From NCBI RefSeq assembly GCF_900115245.1, contig NZ_FOVT01000002.1, positions 67,005-131,004 on the forward strand: a DNA stretch of 64,000 nt, in the 5' to 3' direction. Under the pieces are notes generated by a model that was not told the origin of the DNA, made no database searches, and saw nothing but the letters and a program-made list of their open reading frames with translations. Below, piece after piece: positions 1 through 8,090 of the stretch (positions are counted from its first letter, which is position 1; each line of letters opens with the position of its first letter). This stretch comes from Mesorhizobium sp. NFR06. GTDB lineage: Bacteria > Pseudomonadota > Alphaproteobacteria > Rhizobiales > Rhizobiaceae. The position numbers and the translations under genes were made by a program.

Positions 1-1605
1 CCGGCCGAGCAGCCTGCCGAACAGGCGGCGCCCGCCAACGACAACGCGCCGCAGGACAAGCTGCGCAGGAAGAAGCGGGATCAGCAGCAGACCGAGACCG
101 CCCCGTCCGAACAGGCGCCGAAGACCGAAGCCCCCGCCGGCGGGCCCGCACAGCAAGCCGAGCCGCAGCAGAACAATCGGCAAGCTGCGCCCGCCGAAGG
201 CGAACAGCCTCTGGACAAGGCAAAGAAGCGCAGGAAGGCTCTCGGCGAGCAGCCCGGCGCCGGTCAGGCCGTGACGGGAGAGCAACCTTCGAGCAAGCAG
301 CCCGCCAGCGAAGGCCAGGCAACCACCGGCGGCCAGCCCGCTACCGGCGAACAGCCAGCTGAAGGCGGCGCGAACGCCGGCGCTGCCGCGCAGGGCGAAG
401 CGCCTGCCAACGCGAATGAGGCTCCAATCCTCGACAGCCAGAAAGACGTCGTTCGCAAGCGCAAGGGCCGCCAGCCGGCTGGCCCGAACGAGAATGGTCA
501 GGCAGGCGTCGAGCAAGGCGGCAACCAGGCTGGACAGCAAGGCGGCAACCAGGCCGAACAGCAGGGAGGCCAGCAAGCGCAGCGGCCTGCCCCGGTCGAT
601 CAGGGGCCGCCGCCCACCGACGACAAGACGGCGCAGCAGGCGATCCAGCCTGAAAAGATCGCTCCCGTCACCGAGGAAAAGGGCAAGCGCGTCGAACTCA
701 CGCCGCAGGACGTTGTCCGCGAGCGCCGCCGGCCGCAGGGTGCTGATGTGGTCAGGCAGTTCGGCGACCGCGTGATCCTCCAGTTCAACAACCAGACATT
801 CGTGGAAAGCAACGAGGCACCTCGCATCACGCGCGGCGCCAGAGATGTCTACTACGAGGATCTTTCGGGCGGCCGAACCCGTGAAATCGTGGAGCGCGAC
901 AACGGCATCAGGATCATCACGATCCGCAACCGCAATGGCGATGTCGTCAGGCGTTCGCGCATCATGCCGGATGGGCGCGAATATGTGCTGAGCTATGTCG
1001 ACGAGCGCTACTACAACGACGTCGACGAGTGGCGCGATCCCGGCGACGACCTGCCGCCGATGCGGCTCACCATCCCGCGGCGGGACTACATCCTGGATTC
1101 GGAGGAAGTCGAGGATCCGGACGAGTATTACACCTTCCTCGAACAGCCGCCGGTGGAGAGGGTGCAGCGCCTCTACTCGATCGACGAGGTGAAGCGGTCG
1201 GCCCGCGTGCGCGACATCGCACGGCGCATCGATCTCGACACGCTTAACTTCGACTTCGGGTCGGCTACGATCTCCGACACCGAGGTGCAGAAGCTCGATG
1301 GCGTCGCCAACGCCATGGAAAGGCTGCTGAAGAAAAATCCGGCCGAGACCTTCCTGATCGAAGGCCACACCGACGCCGTCGGCACGCCGGATGCCAACCT
1401 CGCTCTGTCGGACCGTCGCGCTGAGGCGGTTGCCGAGGCACTTACCAATGCCTTTGGCATCCCGGCCGAGAACCTCACGACGCAGGGTTATGGCGAGGAA
1501 TATCTCAAGGTAAACACGCCTGGCCCGAACCGTGAGAACCGCCGCGTCGCCATCCGCCGCATCACCTCGCTGGTGGCGCCGGTAGCGAGCAACGGCGAGC
1601 AGTGA
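1..1605 (+). CDS. OmpA family protein with repetitive basic/Gln-rich N-terminal region (5' end outside window)
   Basis: The reading frame is open from the first base, so the gene starts upstream; 534 residues are visible. The C-terminal ~110 residues (about 415-525) form an OmpA/MotB peptidoglycan-binding domain: NFDFGSATIS, the EGHTDAVGT loop, LSDRRAEAV and NRRVAIRR are all present. Before it lies a charged region (about 235-410) and a long low-complexity stretch rich in Gln, Gly, Ala, Pro. Three similar blocks recur there, each an Ala-Pro-Ala-Asn/Glu run followed by a Lys/Arg cluster (near residues 10-26, 63-79, 134-159). Family knowledge: such proteins anchor the outer membrane to peptidoglycan. 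The signal peptide is not visible because the start is missing. The domain call is firm; the role of the repeats is unknown. Confidence 0.9.
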   Translation, partial: PAEQPAEQAAPANDNAPQDKLRRKKRDQQQTETAPSEQAPKTEAPAGGPAQQAEPQQNNRQAAPAEGEQPLDKAKKRRKALGEQPGAGQAVTGEQPSSKQPASEGQATTGGQPATGEQPAEGGANAGAAAQGEAPANANEAPILDSQKDVVRKRKGRQPAGPNENGQAGVEQGGNQAGQQGGNQAEQQGGQQAQRPAPVDQGPPPTDDKTAQQAIQPEKIAPVTEEKGKRVELTPQDVVRERRRPQGADVVRQFGDRVILQFNNQTFVESNEAPRITRGARDVYYEDLSGGRTREIVERDNGIRIITIRNRNGDVVRRSRIMPDGREYVLSYVDERYYNDVDEWRDPGDDLPPMRLTIPRRDYILDSEEVEDPDEYYTFLEQPPVERVQRLYSIDEVKRSARVRDIARRIDLDTLNFDFGSATISDTEVQKLDGVANAMERLLKKNPAETFLIEGHTDAVGTPDANLALSDRRAEAVAEALTNAFGIPAENLTTQGYGEEYLKVNTPGPNRENRRVAIRRITSLVAPVASNGEQ

Positions 1606-1612
1606 CCAATCC

Positions 1613-1773
1613 CATGTCGCCCAAAAGTGTGCAGCGGTTTTGGGACCACGACATGCATTGACAAGGACTAGAGCGTTTCACCGTTTCGCGGAAACTGCGA
1701 AATGCTCTATGTCTTTGTTTTGACGCAATTCCTGACGGAAAACCGTGTCACACTTTTCCTGGAATTGCTCTAA
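1613..1773. repeat. Intergenic mosaic palindromic repeat, copy 1
   Basis: Two modules lie back to back. Module B (1613-1660) runs from CATGTCGCCCAAAAGTGTG to ACGACATGCATT. Module A (about 1670-1773) ends AGGAATTGCTCTAA after strand reversal of a copy at 22238-22345, with which it shares a near-identical stretch of over 60 bases. Related pieces occur at 17121, 31405, 38464, 55819, 61478 and 63469. It is not coding. This kind of repeat is common between genes in rhizobia. Confidence 0.8.
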
Positions 1774-1865
1774 GGCGCGTCACCTGACTCCGGGTCAGCG
1801 CGACGCGCTTTGGCGTGTGATTTCAAGGTGCTGATCCGATTTTCGGAATCAGCGCCTCAGATGAG

Positions 1866-1893
1866 GGCCCGTCCGCATCGGACGGGCCTTTTT
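1866..1893 (+). terminator. Rho-independent terminator, downstream of OmpA-family gene
   Basis: A perfect 9-bp stem GGCCCGTCC / GGACGGGCC closes a 5-base loop and is followed by five T. It reads rightwards and probably ends the OmpA-family transcript. Confidence 0.8.
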
Positions 1894-1939
1894 CCTAGCC
1901 GGCTCAAGAAGAATTGTCCTGCTTGACCCGGCCTGCTCA

Positions 1940-2051
1940 TTGAATCGCCGCATTGCCGCACCCAGATTCTGGGCAGGGCGTTCCCTGCCCTGTCCCGACT
2001 CCAGCGGGACACACTGAGCCCCGCCGGGTCCCCCTCTCCGGCGGGGTTTTT
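1940..2051 (+). ncRNA. Candidate structured small RNA with its own terminator
   Basis: Three strong hairpins follow each other with almost no spacing: GGGCAGGG/CCCTGCCC (1971-1990, loop CGTT), TGTCCCG/CGGGACA (1991-2011, loop ACTCCAG) and CCCCGCCGG/CCGGCGGGG (2019-2046, loop GTCCCCCTCT) followed by five T. The last is a typical terminator, and it lies downstream of the terminator at 1866-1893, so it should belong to a separate transcript. Open frames here do not look coding. The C-rich terminator loop could pair with purine-rich Shine-Dalgarno sequences, as in several alphaproteobacterial sRNAs, but I cannot assign a named family. The 5' end is a guess. A bare double terminator is the alternative. 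Confidence 0.4.
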
Positions 2052-2139
2052 CGTCTGTCTGGAAACTTCTGCGGAGCCCTCATGAATGGCGCTGGCCAAG
2101 GACACGAGGCCGAGACCGATCGAGACGGCCTGCGGCCAG

Positions 2140-3006
2140 TCAGTAGATTCTTCTGACTTTCGTCTGCGAGTTCGCGAAGACCTCGTCGGGGACGAAAAAG
2201 TCGCCCGCGAGCTGATCGGCCCCGCCCGGCGCATAGAGTGAAAAATCCGTGATGCCTTCGGCGCGCAGCACTTCCTCGTCGATGTAGAAATTGCCGGTCG
2301 CCTCGCGCGACGCCCGCATGAAGATTGCGCGCGCCGCATCGGCCATGATCTCGGGCGAGCGGCTCATCGCCGCTACCGTCGCGCCGCCGAGAAGATTGCG
2401 CACGGCGGCCGTATCGATGGTCGAGATCGGCCACAGTGAATTCACCGCGATACCGTCCTTGGCGAACTCGGCGCTCATGCCCAAAGTGCACATCGACATG
2501 CCGAACTTGGCCATGGTGTAGGCGACATGGTTCTTGAACCACTTGGCCTTCATGTCGAGCGGCGGCGCCAGATTCAAGATGTGAGGATTGCTGGCCAACT
2601 TCAGGTGCGGAATGCACGTTTTGGAAACCAGGAAGGTGCCGCGCGTGTTGATCTGGTGCATCAGATCGTAGCGCTTCATGTCGGTTTCCAGCGTGCCGGT
2701 GAGCTGGATGGCGCTGGCATTGTTGACGCAGATGTCGATGCCGCCGAACCGCTCGACCGTCTTGGCCACCGCAACGGCGACCTGCACCTCGTCGCGGATA
2801 TCGCAAAGCACCGGCAGCGCCTTGCCGCCGGCCTCCTCGATTTCCTCGGCCGCCGTGTAGATCGTGCCCGGCAGCTTCGGATGCGGCTCGGCGGTCTTTG
2901 CCGCGATCGTCACATTGGCGCCGTCGCGCGCCGCGCGCAGTGCGATCGCCAGCCCGATGCCGCGCGATCCGCCCGAGATGAACAGCGTCTTGCCCTTGAG
3001 CGACAT
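2140..3006 (-). CDS. SDR family NAD(P)-dependent oxidoreductase (HSDL2-like)
   Basis: A 288-residue short-chain dehydrogenase. The Rossmann glycine motif GGSRGIG sits at about residues 11-17, an NNAS motif near the middle (CVNNASAIQ), and the catalytic Tyr-Lys pair in YTMAK. The block NLAPPLDMKAKWFKNH before the catalytic Tyr is typical of the hydroxysteroid-dehydrogenase-like-2 group. The start at 3006 is chosen because it begins the Rossmann strand (MSLKGKTLFISGG) and has GGGAGG just upstream; a longer frame to 3063 exists. Substrate is not known; the group is often linked to acyl-CoA or fatty acid metabolism. It stands alone on this strand. Cytoplasmic. Confidence 0.88.
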   Translation of the reverse strand: MSLKGKTLFISGGSRGIGLAIALRAARDGANVTIAAKTAEPHPKLPGTIYTAAEEIEEAGGKALPVLCDIRDEVQVAVAVAKTVERFGGIDICVNNASAIQLTGTLETDMKRYDLMHQINTRGTFLVSKTCIPHLKLASNPHILNLAPPLDMKAKWFKNHVAYTMAKFGMSMCTLGMSAEFAKDGIAVNSLWPISTIDTAAVRNLLGGATVAAMSRSPEIMADAARAIFMRASREATGNFYIDEEVLRAEGITDFSLYAPGGADQLAGDFFVPDEVFANSQTKVRRIY

Positions 3007-3109
3007 GTCTCGCCTCCCTGTCTTCCTCGCGCGATCCTTGCCTGCACCGCCCCCGGGACACAAGGGTCAGCGCGCCCAGTCCACGGTGACGCAACGGAGC
3101 CTCGCTATC

Positions 3110-3321
3110 TTGCGCAGCCTCGCGATCGGGACGATCGCCTTTGCTGGCGATCACGCCGCCGTCGCGCGCCAGGCCTTCCTTCGCTACGGCAAAGGCCGCA
3201 TGCCGCGGCCCTGAACTTTGGCGACGGCGTCGCCTATGCGGCGCGGCTCGAAGCGATGCCGCTGCTGTTCAAGGGCGACAATTTCCGCCCGACCGATATC
3301 GAAGCGGCTGTCTACCTGGAC
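3110..3321 (+). pseudogene. Remnant of a VapC-type PIN-domain toxin gene
   Basis: Two adjacent frames together give the C-terminal half of a VapC toxin: IGTIAFAGDHAAVARQAF then LRYGKGR in frame 2, and AALNFGDGVAYA then PLLFKGDNFRPTDIE in frame 1. The conserved VapC order (RYGKGRHPAALNFGD, PLLFKGDDF.TDI) is restored by adding one C between 3199 and 3200, so a single-base deletion broke the frame. The N-terminal half with the first PIN acidic residues is missing and no vapB antitoxin is visible nearby. The remnant fills the gap between the SDR gene and the LuxR-type gene. No function is expected. Confidence 0.75.
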
Positions 3322-3324
3322 GCA

Positions 3325-3969
3325 TCAGACCAGCACCAGCCCCTGCCGCATCGCAATCGCAATCGCATCGGTACGGTTGGCGGCACCGAGCTTGATCAGG
3401 ATCGCGGCGACATGGAACTTCGCCGTGTGGACGGAAATGTTGAGCCGCCTGGCGATCACCTTGTTCGGCGCGCCTTCGGCCAGCAGCGCCAGCACTTCCG
3501 CCTCGCGCGGCGACAACGCCGGGCGGGACTGATGGTCGTCCGGCACGTCCTCTTCCGCGGATCCATCGTGGAAATCGCCAGGCGCGACCTCCGGCGATCC
3601 CGACCTGCTGATGTGATAGCCCGAAGCGGCCAACCGCGCCGCGGCGGCGATCAGCTGACCATCCGCCGACGGCGGCAGCACGGCGAGCACGTTGCCGGGA
3701 AGCCGCTCGCTGCCGCTGTGTCGGGAAAGCAGGACGGTGGGTATGGTAGAAGCGACAGCTCGGCTTGCCAAAGCCGTGTCATCGGTCACCGCGACATCCG
3801 CCGCCTGACCCGTGATGCTCCCCGCCAGCGTCAGCAGCAGATCGTCACTGACGGCGAGCGCATCGGCAAGTTGTTCGGCGCGCCGGGCATCGCCGAGCGC
3901 CACCAACACCATCAGCCGGTGGGCCGACGGTTCTGGTCGCTCGATCGTTTTTGCAGCCGTGCTCGCCAT
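3325..3969 (-). CDS. LuxR family transcriptional regulator
   Basis: The 214-residue protein ends in a clear LuxR/NarL helix-turn-helix: LSPREAEVLALLAEG, NKVIARRLNISVHTAKFHV, ILIKLGAANRTDAI (about residues 145-205). The N-terminal ~110 residues resemble a response-regulator receiver fold in length and hydrophobic pattern (LMVLVALGD, LAVLPPS), but I cannot see a clear phosphoacceptor Asp set, so it may be phosphorylation independent. The start at 3969 lies 8 bases after the stop of the HtrA-like gene 3978-4853, so the two are probably co-transcribed and the regulator may govern this protease locus. That link is inference from position. Confidence 0.85.
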   Translation of the reverse strand: MASTAAKTIERPEPSAHRLMVLVALGDARRAEQLADALAVSDDLLLTLAGSITGQAADVAVTDDTALASRAVASTIPTVLLSRHSGSERLPGNVLAVLPPSADGQLIAAAARLAASGYHISRSGSPEVAPGDFHDGSAEEDVPDDHQSRPALSPREAEVLALLAEGAPNKVIARRLNISVHTAKFHVAAILIKLGAANRTDAIAIAMRQGLVLV

Positions 3970-3977
3970 CGATCCTC

Positions 3978-4853
3978 TCAGTTCAGCGGCTTTTCGCCGA
4001 TGGTGATTGAAACGTCTCGCTGCACGCCGCCACTCGATACGCCGAGCGTCACGGACGTGCCGGCGCTGTCGGGACCGAGCTTGCGGATAAGCTCGCGTGG
4101 ACCATGCACGGCCTCGCCATTCCAGGCGACGATGATGTCGCCGACATGCAGGCCGGCGGCCTTGGCCGGACCGTTGTCGTCGAGGCTCATCACCATGGCG
4201 CCTTTCGTATCGCCATTGCGGATCGGATGCAGCCCGGCACCGAGATAGCCGCGCGCCACATGGCCTTTCTCGCGCAGCGTCGCCACCGCGCGCTCGATCG
4301 TCTCGTACGGCATCACCAGCGCACGCCGGCGCGGCCCGAACAAGAGCATGCCGATGAGGCCGCCCCTGGCGTCGAGCACCGGGCCACCCTCGAAGCGACC
4401 TCCGGTGTTGATGGCGAGGTTGATGCGCCGATCGATGGTGCCGCCGCGCATCGAGCGCCAAGCCGGACCGACCTCGCCGACGGTGCCGAATACGGCAAGC
4501 GCGGCGCCTTCGCTGTTGCCGGCGGCAATCGCCAGATGACCGGGCCGCACGGCAGCGGCCGGCGACAGCTGCGGCAGGTCCGAGGCGGCGGAAGCCGGCT
4601 TCAGCAGTGCAACGCCCGTCGACGGATCGCGACCGACAAGCTCTGCCTTGACGGTTTCGCCGGAAGCCAGCGTCAGCTCGATCTCCTCGCCGGCTTCGAC
4701 CGCTTCCTCGGCGGAGACGAAGTAGCCGTCACGCCAGTGAAAGGCGCTCGCGGTGCGGTGGTGGTGCGTCACGAAACTCGCCACTGCCGCAGCAGCACCG
4801 CCTGCAACGTCGGCAACGGCATCGGAAAAGGCACTGAGGTTGAAGTCGCTCAT
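3978..4853 (-). CDS. HtrA/DegP-like (S1C) protein with degenerate catalytic triad and PDZ domain
   Basis: The 291-residue protein aligns by eye over its length with the active S1C protease encoded divergently at 5014. The triad is gone: where the sister has TNFHVV this one has SAEEAV (His to Glu50), DTDIAL becomes STGVAL (Asp to Gly80) and NPGNSGGP becomes NTGGRFEGGP (Ser to Glu155). The fold landmarks GRDPSTGVALLK and the C-terminal PDZ domain (about 200-285, GYLGAGL, GPAKAAGLHVGDIIVAWNG) remain. No signal peptide is visible, so a cytoplasmic location is likely. It is best read as a pseudoprotease that binds peptides or the sister enzyme. It heads a two-gene unit with the LuxR gene. Confidence 0.85.
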   Translation of the reverse strand: MSDFNLSAFSDAVADVAGGAAAAVASFVTHHHRTASAFHWRDGYFVSAEEAVEAGEEIELTLASGETVKAELVGRDPSTGVALLKPASAASDLPQLSPAAAVRPGHLAIAAGNSEGAALAVFGTVGEVGPAWRSMRGGTIDRRINLAINTGGRFEGGPVLDARGGLIGMLLFGPRRRALVMPYETIERAVATLREKGHVARGYLGAGLHPIRNGDTKGAMVMSLDDNGPAKAAGLHVGDIIVAWNGEAVHGPRELIRKLGPDSAGTSVTLGVSSGGVQRDVSITIGEKPLN

Positions 4854-5013
4854 AAGAATATCTCCTGGGTTCAGTGACCCAGATATCGCTCCACGGCGCC
4901 GCCCCCGGTACTCGCCTGACGGCTAGTCTGCGGCCGGACTGGCCATTTGGTCAGGTCGCGGCGCCCGCGGCTGCTCCGCACATATAGTCATCATTCCACA
5001 TGGGAACACGCCG

Positions 5014-5958
5014 ATGGCTCTCGCGGCCGAAAAACTTCCACCCGACGACATCCTGCTCGATGCCTACTCAATGTCCGTCGCCGACGCTGTCGACCGCATC
5101 GGTCCGGCCGTCTGCCGCATCGAGCGCATCGGCGCCGGCGGCCACGGCTCCGGCTTCGTCATCGCGCAGGACGGGCTGGTCGTCACCAATTTTCACGTCG
5201 TCGGCGATGCGCGCGCCGTGCGCGTCACCATGCCCGACGGCGCCGCGCGCGAGGGCCAGGTGCTCGGCCGCGATCCCGACACCGACATCGCCCTGGTAAG
5301 GGCCGACGGCAGTTTCGCCGATGTCGCGCCGCTCGGCGATTCCAAGCGCCTGCGCCGCGGCCAGATCGCGATCGCGATCGGCAATCCGCTCGGCTTCGAA
5401 TGGACCGTCACCGCCGGCGTCGTCTCCGCGCTCGGCCGTTCGATGCGCGCCTCGACCGGCAGGCTGATCGACGACGTCATCCAGACCGACGCCGCGCTCA
5501 ATCCCGGCAATTCGGGCGGGCCGCTGGTGTCGTCGGCGGGCGAGGTCATCGGCGTCAACACCGCCATGATCCATGGCGCGCAAGGCATCGCCTTCGCGGT
5601 TGCCTCGAACACCGCCAACTTCGTCATTTCCGAAATCATCCGCTTCGGCCGCGTGCGGCGAGCCTTTATCGGCGTTTCGGCCGACACCACCAACCTGCCG
5701 CGCCGGGCGGCGCTGCTGTCGCAGGTGACCACGAATACGGCGGTGCGCCTGCGCAGCATCGAGAAGAACGGCCCGGCGGCCAAGGCCGGCCTGAAGGAAG
5801 GCGACATCATCGCCGCCATCGACGGCCGGCCTGTTACCGGCGTTGACGATCTGGTGCGCATGCTCGACGCCGAGCGCATCGGCCGCGAGACGCTCTGCAC
5901 CGTGGTGCGCCGCACCGGCGTCAGCCAGGTGGCCGTGACGCCGGTGGCGCGGAGCTAA
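5014..5958 (+). CDS. S1C (HtrA/DegP-like) trypsin-like serine protease with PDZ domain
   Basis: A 314-residue protease with an intact triad: His61 in TNFHVV, Asp91 in DTDIAL, Ser167 in NPGNSGGPL. A PDZ domain follows (about 215-305, RAFIGVS, GPAAKAGLKEGDIIAAIDG). It is shorter than periplasmic DegP and has no signal peptide, so it should act in the cytoplasm unless exported another way. It is transcribed away from the catalytically dead homologue at 3978-4853 across a 160-bp gap, which suggests a local duplication followed by loss of activity in one copy. The start ATG at 5014 gives a frame that matches family length; GGGAA upstream is a weak ribosome site. Its stop overlaps the convergent arginase-family gene by 4 bases. 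Confidence 0.9.
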   Translation: MALAAEKLPPDDILLDAYSMSVADAVDRIGPAVCRIERIGAGGHGSGFVIAQDGLVVTNFHVVGDARAVRVTMPDGAAREGQVLGRDPDTDIALVRADGSFADVAPLGDSKRLRRGQIAIAIGNPLGFEWTVTAGVVSALGRSMRASTGRLIDDVIQTDAALNPGNSGGPLVSSAGEVIGVNTAMIHGAQGIAFAVASNTANFVISEIIRFGRVRRAFIGVSADTTNLPRRAALLSQVTTNTAVRLRSIEKNGPAAKAGLKEGDIIAAIDGRPVTGVDDLVRMLDAERIGRETLCTVVRRTGVSQVAVTPVARS

Positions 5959-6872
5959 GCCGATCCTGGACCGACGATCCGACCGAGCAGCGACACCAGC
6001 AATCGCGCCATTTCGCCGCTCGGGTCGAGGTCCGGGTCGAAAATGGTCACGTCCATGCCGATGCAGCGCTGGTCCATCGCTAACGGCGACAGGGTGGCAA
6101 CGAGGTCGTCGGGATCGATGCCGGGACTGCCGGGCGAATCGACGGCCGGCATCACCGTCTGGTCGAGCACGTCGACGTCGAGATGCAGCCAGTAGCGCAA
6201 GCCGGCGCGCGCCAACGCCGCCCTTGTCGTCTCCACCATTCCCACCGCGCCCAGTTGGCGGGCTGCGAAGACATCGATGCGGGTGATCGCGGTCGCGTTT
6301 ATGTCGGCCCAGGCAAAGTCGGGATCGCGGCTGTTGCGCTCGCCGATCTGCACCACCGCCTCGTCCGCGACCAGCGGACCGGCAATGCCCGGCCATTCTG
6401 TGAGCAGCGGCTCACCCCGGCCGGTGACGAGCGCCAGGTCCATACCGGCGGCGGAGCCAAGCATGGCATTGACGTCATAATTGCCGGGATGGCGGAAGTC
6501 GCTGTGGCCGTCGACATGCACCAGCGCGACGGGACCCGACCGCCGCGCGGCGGCGAGTGCGCCGAGCAGCACCGAGCAATCGCCTCCGATGACCAGCGGC
6601 CACTCGCCTTTCCCGAGCGCGTTAGCGACGGCATCCGCCAGTTCGAGATTGAAACGGCGGATGGCATGGCCGTTGCGCAGCCGGGTGCCAGGCTCCGGTT
6701 CGGCGCTATAGGCCGGCCGCGCGAGATCGGCGATTGCCGCGGGCGTCAAGGCTTCGACCAGCCCGGCCTCGTTCAAGGCCTCAGGCGCGCGCCAGGTGCC
6801 GGGCACATGGCCCGGCCGCAATGGCCGCAGCCCGAGATTGGAGGGCGCGCCGATAAGGCAGATGTCACGCAT
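5955..6872 (-). CDS. Arginase/agmatinase family metallohydrolase
   Basis: The 305-residue protein has the ureohydrolase layout. The first metal motif is GGDCS rather than GGDHS, the second is VDGHSDF (keeping Asp, His, Asp) and the third is LDVDVLD (keeping both Asp). These normally bind two manganese ions. The substitution of the first His by Cys is found in some annotated family members, so activity is plausible but the substrate (arginine, agmatine, formimidoyl-glutamate or other guanidino compound) cannot be told. It stands alone, convergent with the protease gene by a 4-base overlap. Confidence 0.82.
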   Translation of the reverse strand: MRDICLIGAPSNLGLRPLRPGHVPGTWRAPEALNEAGLVEALTPAAIADLARPAYSAEPEPGTRLRNGHAIRRFNLELADAVANALGKGEWPLVIGGDCSVLLGALAAARRSGPVALVHVDGHSDFRHPGNYDVNAMLGSAAGMDLALVTGRGEPLLTEWPGIAGPLVADEAVVQIGERNSRDPDFAWADINATAITRIDVFAARQLGAVGMVETTRAALARAGLRYWLHLDVDVLDQTVMPAVDSPGSPGIDPDDLVATLSPLAMDQRCIGMDVTIFDPDLDPSGEMARLLVSLLGRIVGPGSA

Positions 6873-6972
6873 GCGGCTGGGTCCGATTCAATTCGCTCCA
6901 GCATAGATCGCCGCGAAGGGCTGCGGCCATATGGGCGCGGCCAAATGCCGACACCTGCTGCCAGATCGAAGC

Positions 6973-7398
6973 TCACGCTCTCGCCACGCCGTCGGCATAT
7001 TGCGCCAGGAATTCCTCGCTCGGCGCAATCGGCTTGATGACGTCGATCAGCACGCCGTTGGGATCTCTGGTGATGAAGTGGCGCTGGCCGAAGGGCTCGT
7101 CGCGCAGCGAGCGCAGGATCGGCAGTCCGGCGGCGACGACGCGCTCATAAACGGCGTCCGGATCGGGGACCTCGAAATTGATCAGCAGACCGGACGTACG
7201 TCCGCGCCCCTCTTCCGGAATTGTCTCATGGTCGCCCTCGACGATGCCGAGATTGACGCGCCTGTTCTCGCTGGACCGCAGATGCACATACCAGTTGCTC
7301 GTAAACAGCGGCTCGAAACGGAAATGCTTAACGTAGAAGGCCGCCGTGCCAGCGACATCGCCGGTCATCAGCACCGGATAGTAGCTCGTCGTCTTCAT
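6973..7398 (-). CDS. VOC family (glyoxalase/bleomycin resistance-like) protein
   Basis: A 141-residue single-domain protein of the vicinal oxygen chelate fold: [19 protein letters not shown] at the start, [17 protein letters not shown] in the middle, and [19 protein letters not shown] at the end with the usual DPNG turn. The start at 7398 has a strong GGAGAAGG upstream. It is transcribed away from the TetR gene at 7464, and two dyads lie between them, so it is the likely target of that repressor. Substrate unknown. Confidence 0.85.
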   Translation of the reverse strand: MKTTSYYPVLMTGDVAGTAAFYVKHFRFEPLFTSNWYVHLRSSENRRVNLGIVEGDHETIPEEGRGRTSGLLINFEVPDPDAVYERVVAAGLPILRSLRDEPFGQRHFITRDPNGVLIDVIKPIAPSEEFLAQYADGVARA

Positions 7399-7419
7399 CT
7401 TTCCTTCTCCTGCCTCATA

Positions 7420-7463
7420 ACATACAGTCTGTAGGTAAATGCAATAACATACAGGCTGCATGT
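7420..7463. promoter_or_regulatory. Two TetR operator-like dyads between VOC and TetR genes
   Basis: Near-palindromes ACATACAGTCTGTAGGT (7420-7436) and ACATACAGGCTGCATGT (7447-7463) share the half-site ACATACAG and are 27 bp apart, start to start. The second abuts the TetR start codon. Their place between a divergent TetR gene and its neighbour is the classic autoregulatory arrangement. Confidence 0.65.
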
Positions 7464-8090
7464 ATGCAACGTGAATCCGGACGCCGGTCCAACCGCGACC
7501 GCACCGAGGCGACACGCGCCGATCTGATCCGCGCAGCGCGAAAGCTGTTCACGGAAAAATCCTATGCCGAGACCGGCACGCCGGAGATCGTAGCCGCGGC
7601 CGGCGTGACGCGCGGCGCGCTCTACCATCACTTCGCCGACAAGCAGGCGCTGTTCGCGGCAGTCGTCGAGCGGGAGGCGGCGGCGGTGGCGGCGGAGATC
7701 GACCATGCGTCGCCGCCCTTGCTGTCCGCGCGCGACGCCTTGATCGCCGGATCGGACGCCTATCTGGCGGCGATGCGCGCGCCCGGCCGCACGCGGCTTC
7801 TGCTGCTCGACGGGCCGGCCGTGCTCGGCCGCGCCGTCATGGATGAGATCGACAACCGCCACGGCAACCGCTCGCTGCGCGAAGGCTTGGTCGCCGCCAT
7901 GCGCGCGCAAGCGATGACCAGATTGCCGGTTGAGGCGCTGACCGCCCTGCTGGCGGCCGCCTTCGATCGCGCGGCGCTAGCCATCGAGGCCGGCGCGTCC
8001 GGCGCGGATTACCGCGCGGTGCTGGTCGCGCTTATCGACGGCTTGTCTCCGGCCCCTGCTCCGTCCACACGCCCGGCTCCATCTCGTTGA
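7464..8090 (+). CDS. TetR/AcrR family transcriptional regulator
   Basis: The 208-residue protein has an N-terminal TetR helix-turn-helix (residues ~14-60: [38 protein letters not shown]) and a helical ligand domain. It probably represses the divergent VOC gene and itself through the dyads at 7420-7463. The ATG at 7464 follows the second dyad directly and has no ribosome binding site, so the mRNA may be leaderless. The 3' end overlaps the convergent LysR gene by 59 bases. Inducer unknown. Confidence 0.88.
   Translation: MQRESGRRSNRDRTEATRADLIRAARKLFTEKSYAETGTPEIVAAAGVTRGALYHHFADKQALFAAVVEREAAAVAAEIDHASPPLLSARDALIAGSDAYLAAMRAPGRTRLLLLDGPAVLGRAVMDEIDNRHGNRSLREGLVAAMRAQAMTRLPVEALTALLAAAFDRAALAIEAGASGADYRAVLVALIDGLSPAPAPSTRPAPSR

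Noticed and set aside
2527..4248. Plus-strand frame of 573 codons
   Set aside because: Only a short internal stretch is meaningful (part of the vapC remnant); the rest is antisense to SDR and LuxR genes.
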